Origin: Pseudomonadota bacterium
Lineage (GTDB): Bacteria; Pseudomonadota; Gammaproteobacteria; Burkholderiales; JAJZUU01
Reading direction: 5' to 3'
Assembly: GCA_021848325.1 (NCBI GenBank)
Contig: JAJZUU010000003.1
Span: forward strand, 1-64,000
Length of the DNA stretch: 64,000 nucleotides
The notes under the pieces are model-generated. The model searched no databases. It was given only the letters and a program-made list of their open reading frames with translations, and had not been told where the DNA came from. Each line of letters starts with the position of its first letter. The stretch's first letter is position 1. Position numbers and translations under genes: made by a program. Positions 25,018 to 35,401 of the stretch are shown piece after piece.

Positions 25018-27182
25018 TTGGCCGCCATCCTTTCCTTGCGCCGGTACGCGAGCGCCGCGGGCAGCACCAGCGCCACCAGCCCCGCCCCGAGCAGGCCGAG
25101 GGGCCAGACGATGGGCTCGTTCCACTGGCGGCGCAGGCGTGCGCGCAGAACAGGGTCGATGCGCAGATACTTGAGCCCGTTGTTGGCCATCAGGTTGGGT
25201 TTGGCGTTATGGTACCAGGCATGGTACAGGGTGAACTGCTTGGGGTAGTAGCCCCACACCCAGGGCGCGTCCCGCCGCGCGATCGCCACCATGGCATCGA
25301 TGACCGCCTGGCGCCGGGGACCATCGTCCATGTCCTTCATCTCATCGAACAGGCGATTGAACTCCGAGTTGTCGTAGTTTGCGGCGTTCTCCCCCCCGTG
25401 TTTCGCCTTGCTGTTGGGCCCGTACAGCAGAAACAGGAAATTTTCCGGGTCCGGGTAGTCGGCGTTCCAGCCCCATTCGAACACCTGGGTATTGCCCTTC
25501 GACATCTTTTCCTGAAAGCGGTTGTAGTCGGTACTGCGGATCACCAACTGGATGTTCAGTTTCTGAAACTGCTTATGCAGCCACTCCAGGCGCGCCTTGC
25601 TGTCCGGGCCGGTGGCCATGGTGTCGAAATAAATCACCAGCGGCTTGCCGCTGCCGGCGTCGCGCCCATCCGGGTAACCCGCCTCGGCAAGCAGCCGCCT
25701 GGCCGTTGCGATGGACTTGCGCCGGGGGCTGCCGTCCACCCAGTCGTAGACGAAGGGATCGATGCCCGCCCGTCCCGCCACGTAGCCGAAAATCCCGGGC
25801 GGGATCGGCCCCTGGGCCGCGATCCCCCGCCCGTTGGCGAAAATGGAAATGAATTCGTCGTAATCCACGGCGATGGAGATGGCCTGCCGCAACTTTTCCG
25901 CCCGCGGGGAATAGCCTCCCACCACCGGGTCCAGCATGTTGAAACCCATGTACCAGATGGAGGCATCCACCGCGGTGGCCAAGCGGATGCCCTTGGCGCG
26001 CATGGCCGGGGTCAGGGTGGGATCGCCCTGGGCGCTCATCTGCACCGCCTGGTCGAAGCTGTCCGAGGATATCCCCGAGGCGTCGTAGTAGCCCTGCAGG
26101 AACTTGCTCCAGTAGGGAATGCTCTCCTTCTCCAGGCTGAACACCACCTGGTCCACGAACGGCAGGGGCTTGCCCGCATCCTTCAGCAATCCCGCCGCGG
26201 CGTCCCCCGGCTCGCCTTCACGGGGATAGACCTCGCCGTGGAAGTTGGGGTTGCGCGTCAGCACCATGCGGCGATTGGGATCATTCACGGTCAGCATGTA
26301 CGGACCGGTGCCGACCGGATACCAGTCCAGGGTGATGTTCTTCTGCTGCAGACCGGGCTGGGAATAGAAGCGATCCGCCTCGGCCGGCATCGGCGCGAAA
26401 AAGGCCATGGCCAGCCAGTAGATGAATTGGGGATACTTGCCCCGCAGCTTGATGCGGTAGGTATAGCGGTCCACCACCTCCGCCCCCGGCAGCGGATAGC
26501 GCTCCAGATCGAGATAACCCCGCCCCCCCGCCCGGGCCATCTTGTCGTACGCCTGCTGCAGGGTGGCCGCATACGCGGAGAGCCCCAGGATGTGTTCGCT
26601 CATCAGCCCGAAAATCGGCGAATTCAAGCGCGGGTCCGCCAATCTCTTGATCTGGTATACATAGTCGGCGGCGGTGAGTTCCCTTGTGCCTTGCTGCGAA
26701 AAGTCGGACAGGGTGTGGACCCGGTCCAGTTGGGCGCGGGACAGATGCTGATAGAGAAAATGCCCCCGCCCGTCGCGGGCAAAGGCAGGATGGGGCTGAT
26801 AATATATCCCCGGCTTGATGTGTATCTCGTACACGCTATAGCTGATCCGTCCCGTCGGCGCATTATCCGGAAGCCGGCGCCATTCGCTGTCGTAATAGGT
26901 GAGCTTTGGCATCTCCCTCGCAGTGAGGGGGATCAATGTGTAGGGACGCTTGAGAAAATGGTACTGCAACGGGGGCTCATAAATCTGCCCGGTAAACGGC
27001 ACCTCGTTGGCGCTGTAGGAACGGGCCGGATCCAGATGCTTCGGGCGCTCGCTGAATGCCGTATACAGGATATTCTTATCCTGGTCGGCGCCGGGATAAG
27101 GGTCGTTCCAGGGCGCCCCGCCACACGCTGCCAGCAGCAGCGGCAACATCAGGGCCAACAGATATCCGGCAACGGTGTTCAT
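25014..27182 (-). CDS. Extracellular solute-binding lipoprotein with C-terminal membrane segment
   Basis: This protein of about 722 aa is a family 5 (OppA/YejA-type) solute-binding protein. A signal peptide ends in LLLAACGG, a lipobox. The binding fold includes ILYTAFSERPKHLDPARSYS near the start and NTQVFEWGWNADYPDPENFLFLLYGPNS near 600. Unusually, a hydrophobic segment (VWPLGLLGAGLVALVLPAALAY) and a basic tail (RRKERMAAK) end the chain, predicting a C-terminal membrane anchor with a cytoplasmic tail in addition to the lipid. The start at 27182 is chosen to place the signal peptide correctly. It is the first gene of the four-gene transporter operon. Confidence 0.9.
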   Translation of the reverse strand: MNTVAGYLLALMLPLLLAACGGAPWNDPYPGADQDKNILYTAFSERPKHLDPARSYSANEVPFTGQIYEPPLQYHFLKRPYTLIPLTAREMPKLTYYDSEWRRLPDNAPTGRISYSVYEIHIKPGIYYQPHPAFARDGRGHFLYQHLSRAQLDRVHTLSDFSQQGTRELTAADYVYQIKRLADPRLNSPIFGLMSEHILGLSAYAATLQQAYDKMARAGGRGYLDLERYPLPGAEVVDRYTYRIKLRGKYPQFIYWLAMAFFAPMPAEADRFYSQPGLQQKNITLDWYPVGTGPYMLTVNDPNRRMVLTRNPNFHGEVYPREGEPGDAAAGLLKDAGKPLPFVDQVVFSLEKESIPYWSKFLQGYYDASGISSDSFDQAVQMSAQGDPTLTPAMRAKGIRLATAVDASIWYMGFNMLDPVVGGYSPRAEKLRQAISIAVDYDEFISIFANGRGIAAQGPIPPGIFGYVAGRAGIDPFVYDWVDGSPRRKSIATARRLLAEAGYPDGRDAGSGKPLVIYFDTMATGPDSKARLEWLHKQFQKLNIQLVIRSTDYNRFQEKMSKGNTQVFEWGWNADYPDPENFLFLLYGPNSKAKHGGENAANYDNSEFNRLFDEMKDMDDGPRRQAVIDAMVAIARRDAPWVWGYYPKQFTLYHAWYHNAKPNLMANNGLKYLRIDPVLRARLRRQWNEPIVWPLGLLGAGLVALVLPAALAYRRKERMAAK

Positions 27183-27262
27183 CGGCCCCACAGTGTAGCG
27201 TAAAGCGTGCGCGGCCGTCATCCATGACCGCTGCGGGTGGGCTGCAAGCCGGGAAATTGGGT

Positions 27263-27268
27263 TATAAT
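27263..27268 (+). promoter_or_regulatory. Probable -10 element for fabI
   Basis: TATAAT, a perfect -10 hexamer, lies 44 nt before the fabI start. No good -35 hexamer is visible at the right spacing (CTGCAA is the closest). Confidence 0.5.
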
Positions 27269-27312
27269 GCGCGGCTGGGCCACCACCTTAAACACCAGAA
27301 AAGGGAACTGCA

Positions 27313-28113
27313 ATGGGATTCTTGGCAAACAAGCGCGTCCTGATTACGGGGTTGATCAGCAATCGTTCCATCGCCTACGGGATTGCCGCCGCCATGAAGC
27401 GTGAAGGCGCGGAACTCGCCTTCACCTACCAGAACGACAAGGTGAAGGACCGGGTGATGGAACTGGCACGGGAACTCGGCTCCGATCTCGCCTTCCCCTG
27501 CGACGTGGCCAGCGATGAACAAATCGCCCAACTGTTCCGCGACTTGGGCCGTCATTGGGATGGGCTCGACTGCATCGTCCACTCCATCGCCTTTGTGCCT
27601 AAATCCGCCCTCGCCGGAGACTACATCGACGCTGTCACCCGGGAGAATTTCCAGGTCGCCCACGACATCAGTTCCTACAGCTTCGTCGCCCTGGCCAAGG
27701 CGGGCCTGCCGATGATGGAGGGGAGAAACGCCAGCCTGCTGACCATCTCCTATCTGGGCGCGGTGCGCGCGGTTCCCCACTACAATGTGATGGGCCTGGC
27801 CAAGGCCAGCCTGGAGGCCAATGTGCGCTACATGGCGCAAAGCCTCGGGCCCAAGGGCATCCGCGTCAATGCCGTTTCCGCCGGCCCGATCAAGACCCTG
27901 GCAGCGAGCGGCATCGCCGATTTCGGCAAGTTACTGTCTTACAACGAGAAAAATGCCCCGCTGCGGCGCAACGTCACGATCCACGAGGTGGGCAATGTCG
28001 CCGCATTCCTGTGCAGCGATCTGGCCAGCGGCGTCACCGGAGAGATCAGTTACGTGGACGGAGGCTTCAACACCAGCGCGCTGGGAAATGCCGACGAGGC
28101 CGGCGGCAATTGA
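27313..28113 (+). CDS. fabI: Enoyl-[acyl-carrier-protein] reductase (NADH) FabI
   Basis: FabI carries out the last reduction in each fatty-acid elongation round, enoyl-ACP to acyl-ACP. The 266-aa protein has the variant glycine motif of the family ([17 protein letters not shown]) and the catalytic Y-x6-K (YNVMGLAK, about Y156 and K163), with [13 protein letters not shown] before it. It ends [11 protein letters not shown]. An SD-like AAGGGAA precedes the start. It is monocistronic and convergent with ppiD. Confidence 0.96.
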   Translation: MGFLANKRVLITGLISNRSIAYGIAAAMKREGAELAFTYQNDKVKDRVMELARELGSDLAFPCDVASDEQIAQLFRDLGRHWDGLDCIVHSIAFVPKSALAGDYIDAVTRENFQVAHDISSYSFVALAKAGLPMMEGRNASLLTISYLGAVRAVPHYNVMGLAKASLEANVRYMAQSLGPKGIRVNAVSAGPIKTLAASGIADFGKLLSYNEKNAPLRRNVTIHEVGNVAAFLCSDLASGVTGEISYVDGGFNTSALGNADEAGGN

Positions 28114-28164
28114 CGCGCCGGCAAGGCCGGTCCGCCATGGGCGGCAGAGCGGCCCCGGAAAGTC

Positions 28165-30066
28165 TCATTGCTCCTTGTTGGCCAACTGCCGCTTGATCTC
28201 GATCTTGGCCCCCTGCTTGAGGCTGGCCAGATAGGCGACTGCGTACTGCTCGCCCAGCAGACGGCTGACCGCCTGTTGGTAGCCCTTCATCTTCGCCTCA
28301 TCCATTGCGCCCGCCTCAACCACCCGCTCGATCTGGAACAGGGTGAAACCTCCCTGGGAATTCACCACCCCCGCATAAGCGGGAAGCTTGCGGACATCCG
28401 CCTTGAACACCTGTTCCAGCGCCTCGGGGCCAAGCCCCTGGGCCTGTTGCCTGCCCACGGTCTTGGCCTCGCCCCAGGATGGATGAACCGGTTTGCCTTG
28501 CTGCAACTGTGCGAGCAGTTCCCGGCCCTGTTTCCGCGCCAGGGCGTCGGCCTGCTCATTCTGCAGGCGCGTGGTGATGTCGGCGCTGACTTCCGCGAAC
28601 GGCCTGAGGGCCTCGGCCTGATGGGCCACCACCCGGGCCGATACCAGGATGTTGGGCGCCACTTCGATCGCCTCCGTGTTGTGTCCGTTCTTCAGGGTAT
28701 CGTCGGAGAAAATGGCGTCCAGCAATTTCTTGTTATTCAGCACCGCAATCTCGCCACCCTTCCTGCTGATCCAGGGGCTGGTCTTAACGGTAAGCTTGAG
28801 GGCATCGGCGGCCGGCTTCAGACTGTCCGCCTGTTCGTACACCGTATTGCTGAAGTTGTCCGCCACCTCGGCAAATTTCCTGGCGGCCTTTTCCTTCCTG
28901 ATCTGGGCGGCGATCTCGTCCTTCACCTGGGCAAAGTCTTTCACCAGCGCCGGCTTGATCGCATTCAGCTTGATGATGTGAAAGCCGAAATCCGAGCGCA
29001 CCGGGCCCCTGATCTCGCCTACGGACATCTCGAAGGCCGCGTCGGAGAACGGTTTCACCATGTCGCCCCGCCCGAAAAATCCCAGGTCGCCCCCATTCTG
29101 CGCGGAACCGGGGTCCTGGGAAAATTTCCTCGCCAGCTCCGCAAATGCGGCCGGATGCTGGTTGACCTGGCGCAGGATTTCCTCGGCCTTCTTCTGCGCC
29201 GCGGCGACCTGTGCCGGGCTGGCATTCGGCGCCAGCGTGACAAGGATGTGCGAGGCGTCCCGCTGCTCCGGCACACGATACTGGGAAGCGTGGTCGTCGT
29301 AGTACTTCTTCAATTCCGCCTCGCTTATCTGTATCTGGGGCGCCAGCACGTCGGGCGAGAGCACCAAGTATTCCACTTGCACCCGTTCCGGGATCACGAA
29401 CTGGTCGCGGTGTCCGTCGTAGTACGCCTTCACGGCGGCCGGGTCCACTTTCACCTGGCCCAGCAACTGCGCCGGAGAGACCACCGCCTCGCGGATGACC
29501 CGCTGCTCGCCGCTCAACCGGGCCACGCGCCGCACCGTGGCATGGGAGGCAAAGGCACCCTCGGTCAATGCGTCCGTTAATTGCTGGGTCAGAAGCTCCT
29601 GCCTGACCCGGGACTCGAACATGACCGGAGTCATATTCTGGCCGCGCAACAGGGCACGGTATTGCTCGTCCGAAAAGCGCCCGTCCTTCTGGAACGCCGG
29701 GATATCGGCAATAACCCGCGCCAGTTGGGCATCGGGCACCACCAGCCCGGCTTGCTTGGCGGCGCGCACCAGCAGCGCCTGGTTCACCAGATCGTCCAAG
29801 ACCGCCTGCTTGAAGCGGGGGCTGTCCAGCATGCCCGGGGCCAGTGACGCCCCGAGGGTTGCCCGCAACCGGTCGCGCTGGCTGTTCAGGGCCTGGTCGA
29901 ATTGCTGGACGGTGATATCCTGGCCGCCCACGCTGGCGACCACATCCGTGCCGTTGCCGTGATGGAGATAGGAATCCACCCCCCACAGCGCGAAAGGCAC
30001 GATCAACAATGCCAGGATGATTTTCGCGAACCAGCCCTGGGCGCGGTCACGGATAGCTTCTAGCAT
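28165..30066 (-). CDS. ppiD: Periplasmic folding chaperone PpiD (SurA-like)
   Basis: PpiD is anchored in the inner membrane and helps newly exported proteins fold near the Sec channel. This 633-aa protein begins [30 protein letters not shown], the single transmembrane anchor. A SurA-type chaperone domain spans about 35-190, a parvulin peptidyl-prolyl isomerase domain lies near 265-355 ([35 protein letters not shown]), and a helical C-terminal region follows. It lies downstream of the hupB-tRNA cluster but behind a terminator. Confidence 0.94.
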   Translation of the reverse strand: MLEAIRDRAQGWFAKIILALLIVPFALWGVDSYLHHGNGTDVVASVGGQDITVQQFDQALNSQRDRLRATLGASLAPGMLDSPRFKQAVLDDLVNQALLVRAAKQAGLVVPDAQLARVIADIPAFQKDGRFSDEQYRALLRGQNMTPVMFESRVRQELLTQQLTDALTEGAFASHATVRRVARLSGEQRVIREAVVSPAQLLGQVKVDPAAVKAYYDGHRDQFVIPERVQVEYLVLSPDVLAPQIQISEAELKKYYDDHASQYRVPEQRDASHILVTLAPNASPAQVAAAQKKAEEILRQVNQHPAAFAELARKFSQDPGSAQNGGDLGFFGRGDMVKPFSDAAFEMSVGEIRGPVRSDFGFHIIKLNAIKPALVKDFAQVKDEIAAQIRKEKAARKFAEVADNFSNTVYEQADSLKPAADALKLTVKTSPWISRKGGEIAVLNNKKLLDAIFSDDTLKNGHNTEAIEVAPNILVSARVVAHQAEALRPFAEVSADITTRLQNEQADALARKQGRELLAQLQQGKPVHPSWGEAKTVGRQQAQGLGPEALEQVFKADVRKLPAYAGVVNSQGGFTLFQIERVVEAGAMDEAKMKGYQQAVSRLLGEQYAVAYLASLKQGAKIEIKRQLANKEQ

Positions 30067-30162
30067 TTTCGGTCCACCTGATCAAAGCACAAGACGAAGG
30101 GTAATGGTTAAACGGGCGCCAGTAAAGGCCAAGACGCCAAGCGGGCGGCCCCGTGACAAATA

Positions 30163-30189
30163 GAAAAGGGCGAACTCGCGTTCGCCCTT
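30163..30189 (-). terminator. Rho-independent terminator after tRNA-Val/tRNA-Asp
   Basis: On the minus strand a perfect 9-bp stem (AAGGGCGAA / TTCGCCCTT) with a 6-nt loop is followed by TTCTATTT. It starts 4 nt beyond the tRNA-Asp CCA end. Confidence 0.8.
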
Positions 30190-30192
30190 GTC

Positions 30193-30269
30193 TGGCGGAG
30201 TGGACGGGACTCGAACCCGCGACCCCCGGCGTGACAGGCCGGTATTCTAACCGACTGAACTACCACTCC
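30193..30269 (-). tRNA. tRNA-Asp (GTC)
   Basis: A full cloverleaf: acceptor GGAGTGG paired to CCACTCC, anticodon loop CTGTCAC (anticodon GTC), T-loop TTCGAGT, and encoded CCA. It is 77 nt and follows tRNA-Val by 19 nt on the same transcript. Confidence 0.97.
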
Positions 30270-30288
30270 AAAACCGTCGGCAACCTAC

Positions 30289-30364
30289 TGGTGGGTGCTG
30301 AGGGGATCGAACCCCCGACATTCGCCTTGTAAGGGCGACGCTCTACCAGCTGAGCTAAGCACCC
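30289..30364 (-). tRNA. tRNA-Val (TAC)
   Basis: Acceptor GGGTGCT paired to AGCACCC, anticodon loop CTTACAA (anticodon TAC), T-loop TTCGATC, discriminator A and encoded CCA. It lies 71 nt after hupB on the same strand. Confidence 0.97.
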
Positions 30365-30435
30365 GCGATCTCTTTAAAGAAGCCAGGCGCAAGATGCCAA
30401 GCAGCAGTCTGCTCTGCCATACTGCCTAAAACGCG

Positions 30436-30708
30436 CTATTGTACGCTATCCTTCAGTGCTTTGCCAGCACGGAACTTCGGAACTTTTGCCGCCTTGATCT
30501 TGATCGTGGCACCGGTGCGGGGATTACGGCCGTTGCGGGCTGCGCGCTTTCCGAGGTAAAACGTGCCAAACCCTACCAAGGTCACCATCTCGCCTTTCTT
30601 GAGCGCAACCTTGACCGCCCCGATAGCGCCGTCCAAAGCACGGGCCGCGGCGGCCTTGGAAATATCGGCGGATTTAGCGATTGCATCAATCAGTTCAGAT
30701 TTGTTCAC
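30436..30708 (-). CDS. hupB: DNA-binding protein HU-beta
   Basis: HU is a small histone-like dimer that bends DNA. The 90-aa protein starts [19 protein letters not shown] and has the DNA-contacting arm [19 protein letters not shown]. It follows lon by 96 nt, the conserved lon-hupB order, with its own strong promoter. Confidence 0.97.
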   Translation of the reverse strand: MNKSELIDAIAKSADISKAAAARALDGAIGAVKVALKKGEMVTLVGFGTFYLGKRAARNGRNPRTGATIKIKAAKVPKFRAGKALKDSVQ

Positions 30709-30757
30709 GTAAGTCCCCTTTCATCGGTTGTGGATACAGGAAAAACCTGCAGTCCGC

Positions 30758-30787
30758 TTTATAACAAGCCGCAAAAGCTTGTGTCAA
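30758..30787 (-). promoter_or_regulatory. Sigma-70 promoter of hupB
   Basis: The minus strand reads TTGACA, 18 nt, TATAAA: a perfect -35 and near-perfect -10. The -10 lies 49 nt before the hupB start. It explains expression of hupB independent of lon. Confidence 0.82.
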
Positions 30788-30804
30788 GCGCTTCCGCGAA
30801 AATT

Positions 30805-33222
30805 TTAATGTTTCATGAGGGGGGCCTTGGGCTTCTCTTCCACCGGCGCCGGGACCGGGGCAACTTGCCCCCGTTGTTGCTCCAATGGCTCGGGTTTGCG
30901 CTCCAAAGCAAGGTCCAGCACCTGGTCTATCCATTTGACCGGGTGTATCTCCAGCCGGTTCTTGATGTTGTCCGGGATCTCCACCAGGTCCTTGGTATTC
31001 TCCTGCGGGATCAGCACGGTCTTGATCCCTCCCCGATGGGCGGCCAGCAGCTTTTCCTTGAGCCCGCCAATCGGCAGCACTTCGCCGCGCAGCGTGATCT
31101 CACCCGTCATGGCCACGTCGGCCCGCACCGGGATGCCGGTCAGGACCGACACCATGGCCGTGCAGATGGCAATGCCCGCACTCGGACCGTCCTTGGGCGT
31201 AGCGCCTTCCGGCAGGTGGATGTGGATGTCGTTTTTCTGATAGAAGTCCTCCGCGATGCCCAGCACCACGGAGCGGGCCCTCACCACGCTCAGCGCGGCC
31301 TGAATGGACTCCTGCATCACCTCGCCCAGCTTGCCGGTGGTGATCATCTTGCCCTTGCCCGGGAGAAGCGCGCTTTCTATGGTCAGCAGTTCACCGCCCA
31401 CCTCGGTCCACGCCAAACCGGTAACCTGCCCCACCTGGTTGTTTTTCTCCGCCATGCCGTAGCTGTAACGCTGCACGCCCAGATACTTGTCCAGGTTGCG
31501 CGCGGTGATGGACAGCCTGCGCTGTTCCTTCTTCAGCAGCAGCGATTTCACCACCTTGCGGCAGATCTTGGCAATTTCCCGCTCCAGGCTGCGCACGCCC
31601 GCCTCCCGGGTGTAGTAACGCACGACGTCGCGAATGGCACTCTCGGAGACGGCGAGTTCTTCCTCCTTAAGTCCATGGTTTTTCATCTGCTTCGGAAGCA
31701 GGTAGCGCATGGCGATATGGATCTTTTCGTCTTCCGTATAACCCGAAAGCCGGATTACCTCCAGACGGTCCAGGAGCGGCCCGGGGATATTCATGGTATT
31801 GGCCGTAGCCACGAACATCACGTCCGACAGGTCATACTCCACTTCGACGTAATGGTCCACGAAGGTATGGTTCTGTTCCGGGTCCAGCACCTCCAGCAGC
31901 GCGGAAGACGGATCGCCGCGGAAATCCATCCCCATCTTGTCCACTTCGTCCAACAGGAACAGGGGATTGCGCACGCCCACCTTGGACATGTTCTGCAGCA
32001 CCTTGCCCGGCATGGAACCGATGTAGGTACGGCGATGCCCGCGGATTTCCGCTTCGTCCCGCACCCCGCCCAGGGACATGCGCGCGAACTTGCGGTTGGT
32101 CGCCTTGGCGATGGATTGTCCGAGGGAGGTCTTGCCCACGCCGGGAGGGCCCACCAGGCACAGAATGGGGGCCTTCAGCTTATCCACCCGCTGCTGCACG
32201 GCCAGGTATTCGATGATGCGCTCCTTGACCCGCTCCAGGCCGTAGTGGTCCCGATCCAGAACCTCCTCGGCCACCGCCAGATCCTTGCTGATCTTGGTCT
32301 TCTTTTTCCACGGCAAGCCGGTCAGGGTCTCGATGTAGTTGCGCACCACGGTCGCCTCTGCCGACATGGGAGACATCAGGCGCAGCTTCTTCAGTTCGGC
32401 CTCGGCCTTGGCGCGCGCCTCCTTTGGCATGTATGCACCTTTGATCTTCTTGTCCAGTTCGTCCAGGTCGGCCCCTTCCTCCATGTCGCCCAGTTCCTTC
32501 TGGATCGCCTTCACCTGCTCGTTGAGGTAGTACTCGCGCTGGCTTTTTTCCATCTGGCGCTTGACACGGCCACGGATGCGCTTCTCCACCTGGAGAATGT
32601 CGATCTCCGTCTCCATCAGGCTCATCAGGTGCTCCAGCCGGTGGCGCACCTCCATCATCTCCAGGATTTCCTGCTTCTGCTCCAGTTTGAGGGGAAGATG
32701 GGCGGCAATGGTGTCCGCCAGACGCCCGGCCTCGTCGATGCCCGCCAGGGAGGTCAGTATCTCCGGCGGAATCTTCTTGTTGAGCTTGACGTACTGATCG
32801 AACTGGGCGATCAGCGCCCGTCTCATCGCCTCGACTTCGTGGTCCTCTTTCGCGTCGGCAGGAAGCACATTAGCGCGCGCGGCGAAATGGGTCTTCTCGT
32901 CGATAAACTCCACGACGCTGGCCCGTTGCTCGCCCTCCACCAGCACCTTCACCGTACCGTCCGGCAGCTTCAGCATCTGCAGGATGCTGGCGACGCTGCC
33001 CATCTGGTACAGGTCTTCCGGGGACGGCTCGTCCTTGGCGGCTGACTTCTGGGCCGCCAGGAGGATGTTTTTGCCTGTTTCCATGGCCAGTTCCAGGGCC
33101 TTGATGGATTTCGGGCGCCCGACGAACAAGGGAATGACCATGTGCGGGAATACCACCACGTCGCGCAAGGGCAGCAGCGGCAAGGTGATTTGTTCGGTTA
33201 GGGGGTCTTGAGAATAGGCCAT
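30805..33222 (-). CDS. lon: ATP-dependent protease Lon
   Basis: Lon degrades misfolded and regulatory proteins in the cytoplasm. The 805-aa chain has the N-terminal substrate domain ([19 protein letters not shown]), the AAA+ module with Walker [10 protein letters not shown] near 357, and the C-terminal Ser-Lys protease domain with the serine in [11 protein letters not shown] and the lysine in [15 protein letters not shown]. The length is standard. Upstream is a sigma-32-type promoter, fitting heat induction. Ribosome site AGGTGG precedes the start. Confidence 0.97.
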   Translation of the reverse strand: MAYSQDPLTEQITLPLLPLRDVVVFPHMVIPLFVGRPKSIKALELAMETGKNILLAAQKSAAKDEPSPEDLYQMGSVASILQMLKLPDGTVKVLVEGEQRASVVEFIDEKTHFAARANVLPADAKEDHEVEAMRRALIAQFDQYVKLNKKIPPEILTSLAGIDEAGRLADTIAAHLPLKLEQKQEILEMMEVRHRLEHLMSLMETEIDILQVEKRIRGRVKRQMEKSQREYYLNEQVKAIQKELGDMEEGADLDELDKKIKGAYMPKEARAKAEAELKKLRLMSPMSAEATVVRNYIETLTGLPWKKKTKISKDLAVAEEVLDRDHYGLERVKERIIEYLAVQQRVDKLKAPILCLVGPPGVGKTSLGQSIAKATNRKFARMSLGGVRDEAEIRGHRRTYIGSMPGKVLQNMSKVGVRNPLFLLDEVDKMGMDFRGDPSSALLEVLDPEQNHTFVDHYVEVEYDLSDVMFVATANTMNIPGPLLDRLEVIRLSGYTEDEKIHIAMRYLLPKQMKNHGLKEEELAVSESAIRDVVRYYTREAGVRSLEREIAKICRKVVKSLLLKKEQRRLSITARNLDKYLGVQRYSYGMAEKNNQVGQVTGLAWTEVGGELLTIESALLPGKGKMITTGKLGEVMQESIQAALSVVRARSVVLGIAEDFYQKNDIHIHLPEGATPKDGPSAGIAICTAMVSVLTGIPVRADVAMTGEITLRGEVLPIGGLKEKLLAAHRGGIKTVLIPQENTKDLVEIPDNIKNRLEIHPVKWIDQVLDLALERKPEPLEQQRGQVAPVPAPVEEKPKAPLMKH

Positions 33223-33258
33223 GTCATTCCACCTGAAATAAGAATTATGGATTTACCT

Positions 33259-33288
33259 AGAATGGGGGACGACGGGGAACAATTCAAG
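33259..33288 (-). promoter_or_regulatory. Sigma-32 (heat-shock) promoter of lon
   Basis: The minus strand reads CTTGAAT, 14 nt, CCCCATTCT, matching the RpoH consensus CTTGAAA-N(11-16)-CCCCATNT almost exactly. It lies about 37 nt before the lon start and abuts the hairpin behind clpX. Confidence 0.8.
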
Positions 33289-33329
33289 GGGCGCCGGCGC
33301 GGGCGGGCAAGAAACCGCGCCGGCGCCCC
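33288..33329 (-). terminator. Strong hairpin between clpX and lon
   Basis: A perfect 15-bp GC-rich stem (GGGGCGCCGGCGCGG and its complement) with a 12-nt loop. On the minus strand it is followed by TTGAATTGTT, only partly T-rich. It probably ends the tig-clpP-clpX transcript. Confidence 0.65.
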
Positions 33330-33372
33330 AACCATCGCAGGCGCCGCTACCCGCAGCCGCCGTGCTCGGATG

Positions 33373-34641
33373 TCAGGCCGATTCCGCCGCCTTGGGCTGA
33401 TCGGCGTATATGAGGATGGGCTTGCCCTCCCCCTCGATCACGCCCTCGTCGATCACGACTTTGGCGACATCGGTCTGGGAGGGCAAATCGAACATGGTAT
33501 CCAGCAGCGCCTGCTCCATGATGGAACGCAGTCCGCGGGCGCCGGTCTTGCGCGCCAGGGCCTTCTTGGCGATGGCGTGGAGCGCCGGTTCGCGCAGTTC
33601 CAGCTCCACGCCTTCCATGCTGAACAGCTTGACGAATTGCTTGGTAAGCGCATTCTTGGGCTCGGTCAAGATCTGCATCAGGGCCGACTCGTCCAGCTCT
33701 TCCAGCGTCGCCACCACCGGCAACCGGCCGACGAATTCCGGGATCAGCCCGTACCTGATCAGGTCTTCCGGCTGTACGTCCCGCAGGACCGCGCCCAGGT
33801 CCTTGCGATTGTCACGGCTTTTCACCTCGGCCCCGAAACCGATGCCGCCCTTTTCCGAGCGGTTGCGGATGACCTTGTCCAGACCGCCGAAGGCGCCGCC
33901 GCAAATGAACAGGATATTGGTGGTGTCCACTTGCACGAATTCCTGGTTCGGATGCTTGCGCCCGCCTTGAGGGGGTACCGAGGCCACGGTCCCTTCGATC
34001 AGTTTCAGCAGTGCCTGCTGCACCCCCTCGCCGGACACGTCGCGGGTAATGGAAGGATTGTCCGACTTGCGTGATATCTTGTCGATTTCGTCGATGTAAA
34101 CGATGCCCTGCTGCGCCTTTTCCACATCGTAGTCGCATTTCTGCAACAGCTTCTGGATGATGTTCTCGACATCCTCGCCGACATAGCCCGCTTCCGTCAG
34201 GGTAGTCGCGTCGGCGATCACGAACGGCACGTTCAGCAGTCTGGCCAGCGTCTGCGCCAACAGGGTCTTGCCGGAGCCGGTGGGGCCGATGAGCAGGATA
34301 TTGCTCTTGGCCAGTTCCACTTCATCGGCGTTCTTGCCGTGCACCCTCAGCCGCTTGTAATGGTTGTAGACCGCAACCGACAGGATCCTCTTCGCCTGTT
34401 GCTGACCAATCACGTACTGGTCGAGAATCTGGCAGATATCCTTGGGCACGGGCAACTCCGACTTGCCCGATTTGGCCGACTGATCTCCCTGTATCTCCTC
34501 CCGGATGATGTCATTGCACAATTCCACGCATTCATCGCAAATGAACACGGAAGGGCCGGCGATGAGTTTTCTCACCTCATGCTGACTTTTGCCGCAGAAG
34601 GAGCAATAGAGCAGTTTTTCACCACCGATCTTGTCAGCCAT
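33373..34641 (-). CDS. clpX: ClpX, ATP-dependent unfoldase subunit of ClpXP
   Basis: ClpX recognises tagged proteins, unfolds them and feeds them to ClpP. The 422-aa protein has the N-terminal zinc domain (CSFCGKSQ... CDECVELC), Walker A GPTGSGKT near 119, Walker [11 protein letters not shown], and the IGF-type ClpP-contact region (GGIGFGAEV). It lies 133 nt after clpP on the same strand. Confidence 0.97.
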   Translation of the reverse strand: MADKIGGEKLLYCSFCGKSQHEVRKLIAGPSVFICDECVELCNDIIREEIQGDQSAKSGKSELPVPKDICQILDQYVIGQQQAKRILSVAVYNHYKRLRVHGKNADEVELAKSNILLIGPTGSGKTLLAQTLARLLNVPFVIADATTLTEAGYVGEDVENIIQKLLQKCDYDVEKAQQGIVYIDEIDKISRKSDNPSITRDVSGEGVQQALLKLIEGTVASVPPQGGRKHPNQEFVQVDTTNILFICGGAFGGLDKVIRNRSEKGGIGFGAEVKSRDNRKDLGAVLRDVQPEDLIRYGLIPEFVGRLPVVATLEELDESALMQILTEPKNALTKQFVKLFSMEGVELELREPALHAIAKKALARKTGARGLRSIMEQALLDTMFDLPSQTDVAKVVIDEGVIEGEGKPILIYADQPKAAESA

Positions 34642-34774
34642 AATGACGATTTCCTTGCTTTGCCTCTAAAACTTCACCTAAGACACGCTGCCGCGAGACT
34701 CGGAACACAGGACTTACTTGAACACGAAGTTCCAGCGGAAGTCAAGCCCAGGCTGCGCCGCGACGCTACGCAGA

Positions 34775-35401
34775 TCAGATGCCCTCGCTCCTGCTCACCA
34801 GGACTTTGTCTACCAAGCCGTACTGCACCGACTGTTCCGCACTCATAAAGTAATCACGGTCGGTGTCTTTTTCAATGGCCTCGACCGGCTGCCCGCTGTG
34901 CATGGCCATCAACTCGTTGAGGCGCTGCCGCAAATACAGGATCTCCTTGGCGTGGATTTCGATGTCCGACGCCTGCCCCTGGAAGCCGCTAGAAGGCTGG
35001 TGAATCATGGTGCGCGAATTCGGCAGGCAATAGCGCTTGCCCTTGGCGCCGGCGGTGAGCAGGAACGCCCCCATGCTGGCCGCCTGCCCGATGCATAGCG
35101 TGCTCACGTCAGGCTTGATGAATTGCATGGTGTCGTAGATGGCCAACCCCGCGGAGACCGAGCCGCCCGGAGAATTGATATAGAGGGAAATATCCTTGTC
35201 CGGATTTTCCGACTCGAGGAACAGAAGCTGCGCCACGATCAAGTTGGCGGAAATCTCGTTCACCGGGCCCACCAGAAACACCAACCGCTCCTTCAGCAGA
35301 CGCGAGTAGATGTCGTAAGCACGTTCGCCGCGCCCGCTTTGCTCCACCACCATCGGGACCAAACCCAATCCCTGCGGCTCCCCATTCCGATTTTGTGTCA
35401 C
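34775..35401 (-). CDS. clpP: ClpP, proteolytic subunit
   Basis: ClpP is the serine peptidase that forms the degradation chamber with ClpX or ClpA. The 208-aa protein shows the catalytic serine in [11 protein letters not shown] (about residue 105), the histidine in RMIHQPSSG (about 130) and the aspartate further on in TDRDYFMS. Its start is directly adjacent to the tig stop, so tig and clpP are co-transcribed. Confidence 0.97.
   Translation of the reverse strand: MTQNRNGEPQGLGLVPMVVEQSGRGERAYDIYSRLLKERLVFLVGPVNEISANLIVAQLLFLESENPDKDISLYINSPGGSVSAGLAIYDTMQFIKPDVSTLCIGQAASMGAFLLTAGAKGKRYCLPNSRTMIHQPSSGFQGQASDIEIHAKEILYLRQRLNELMAMHSGQPVEAIEKDTDRDYFMSAEQSVQYGLVDKVLVSRSEGI

Noticed and set aside
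25209-27203. 664-aa plus-strand ORF
   Set aside because: Antisense shadow of the solute-binding protein gene, without recognisable domains.
30439-33045. 868-aa plus-strand ORF
   Set aside because: It is the antisense of lon and hupB, both unmistakable. High GC removes stop codons in the opposite frame. Its composition (His, Gln, Leu-rich) is typical of shadows.
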